Position numbers and translations under genes: made by a program. The notes beneath the pieces are model-generated. The model made no database searches and had not been told where the DNA came from. It was given only the letters and a program-made list of their open reading frames with translations. DNA of 6,344 bases. Origin: an uncultured Collinsella sp. (GTDB lineage: Bacteria; Actinomycetota; Coriobacteriia; Coriobacteriales; Coriobacteriaceae). Below are positions 5,708 to 6,344 of this stretch, piece by piece; position 1 is the stretch's first letter, and each line of letters begins with the position of its first letter. The stretch is taken from positions 1-6,344 of the forward strand of contig URZJ01000109.1 in NCBI GenBank assembly GCA_900552395.1. Reading direction: 5' to 3'.

Positions 5708-6328
5708 TTATTTGCGAGGCGTCAGCGACGTAAAGAGTCCGTGTTGGTTGCAGTAAAGATATATCCTGCCGCGCCCGGTAATATGGAAGCGCGGCTGCAC
5801 CGATTGCTCTGGATAGAGCTTCTTAAAGCAGATGCCGTCCATAGTCGCATATGCCACAAAGCTAATGTAGTGATCCTTGGTCATGGGATGATCGAGCGTG
5901 ACGTACCAATCGTCCTCGATGCGCTCGATGGAAAAGGCGTGGTCCGCGTCCGGCTCTTCGGCCTCCTGGGGAAACATCGTGGAGCCACAGCAGCTAAAGC
6001 TGCCTTCTCCGAGCGCGTGCACAACGTTTCCGCAGATAGGGCAAACGTAAAAGACGCCTTTGAGCATATTGCCTGCACGGTTGGCGTTGGCCCGAATGTC
6101 ACCAGCCAAAAGCTCGGCCACGCTTATGCCGAGTCTCTGGGCCAAAGGCTCAACGAGGGAAATGTCGGGAAGGCCGCGGCCGGATTCCCACTTGCTGACG
6201 GCTTTATCGGTCACGCCAAGGCTTTCCGCCAGGGCGCGCTGGGTGAGGCCGCGCTCTTCGCGCAGCTGCTTGATGGCATGCGCTGCCAAAAAAGTATGGG
6301 AGGCATTGGTTTGCCGTGTCTGGTTCAT
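5708..6328 (-). CDS. HTH (XRE) regulator fused to a desulfoferrodoxin module
   Basis: A 206-residue three-part protein. Residues ~17-76 are an XRE/Cro helix-turn-helix (LREERGLTQRALAESLG, then VTDKAVSKWESGRGLPD). Residues 92-118 match the desulforedoxin domain: YVCPICGNVV and SCCG, with C96, C99, C113 and C114 in the pattern of the FeCys4 centre. Residues ~127-201 match a superoxide-reductase domain: H130, HPMTKDHYI (H147, H153) and YCNQHGLF (C193, H196). Spacings of 6, 40 and 3 compare with 6, 41 and 3 between the known iron ligands of desulfoferrodoxin (H69, H75, C116, H119). It probably senses iron, oxygen or superoxide through its metal sites and acts on DNA; reductase activity is less likely because the usual lysine before the first histidine is an aspartate (D129). 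ATG 6328 is preferred. An in-frame TTG at 6343 would add five residues, and upstream sequence is missing, so the start is not settled. Confidence 0.85.
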   Translation of the reverse strand: MNQTRQTNASHTFLAAHAIKQLREERGLTQRALAESLGVTDKAVSKWESGRGLPDISLVEPLAQRLGISVAELLAGDIRANANRAGNMLKGVFYVCPICGNVVHALGEGSFSCCGSTMFPQEAEEPDADHAFSIERIEDDWYVTLDHPMTKDHYISFVAYATMDGICFKKLYPEQSVQPRFHITGRGRIYLYCNQHGLFTSLTPRK

Positions 6329-6344
6329 GGGCTGTCCAATCAAA

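Overview
The window is GC-rich and tightly packed. It reads as a piece of a high-GC, gut-type anaerobe chromosome. A Coriobacteriia/Collinsella-like actinobacterium is my best guess, from the GC-rich codon use, the mix of phospho-sugar and glycoside genes with AraC and RpiR regulators, and a desulfoferrodoxin-type protein. That taxonomic call is inference; no rRNA or other marker gene is present.

Layout, left to right. (1) 1-678, minus: the first 226 residues of a glycoside hydrolase family 1 enzyme of the 6-phospho-beta-glucosidase type, cut by the left edge before the catalytic nucleophile. (2) 846-1838, minus: a complete AraC-family regulator with a cupin-like sensor domain, lying upstream of and in tandem with the GH1 gene. 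(3) 1839-1952: a 114-bp divergent control region with candidate promoters for both directions that overlap almost completely, plus a candidate AraC half-site pair 21 bp apart. (4) 1953-4544, plus: an 863-residue cytoplasmic glycoside hydrolase resembling the GH106 (alpha-L-rhamnosidase) group, with a TIM-barrel-like domain, a middle domain and a C-terminal jelly roll. (5) 4711-5565, plus: a MurR/RpiR-type regulator with an HTH and a SIS sugar-phosphate domain. (6) 5566-5707: a convergent intergenic region holding a long palindrome with perfect 18-bp arms and an extra direct copy of its outer motif. (7) 5708-6328, minus: an HTH regulator fused to a complete desulfoferrodoxin (desulforedoxin plus superoxide-reductase) module.

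How they may work together: the two hydrolases and two sugar-type regulators form a small carbohydrate-use locus. The AraC protein probably controls the divergent GH106-like gene and perhaps the GH1 gene. The RpiR protein probably senses a sugar phosphate, which fits a neighbouring phospho-glycosidase. Neither enzyme has a signal peptide, so both should act on imported glycosides. No transporter lies in the window. The HTH-desulfoferrodoxin gene faces the other way, is separated by the palindrome, and is probably an independent redox or iron regulator. The most unusual items are that fusion protein and the palindromic element. No gene-free stretch exceeds about 170 bases.
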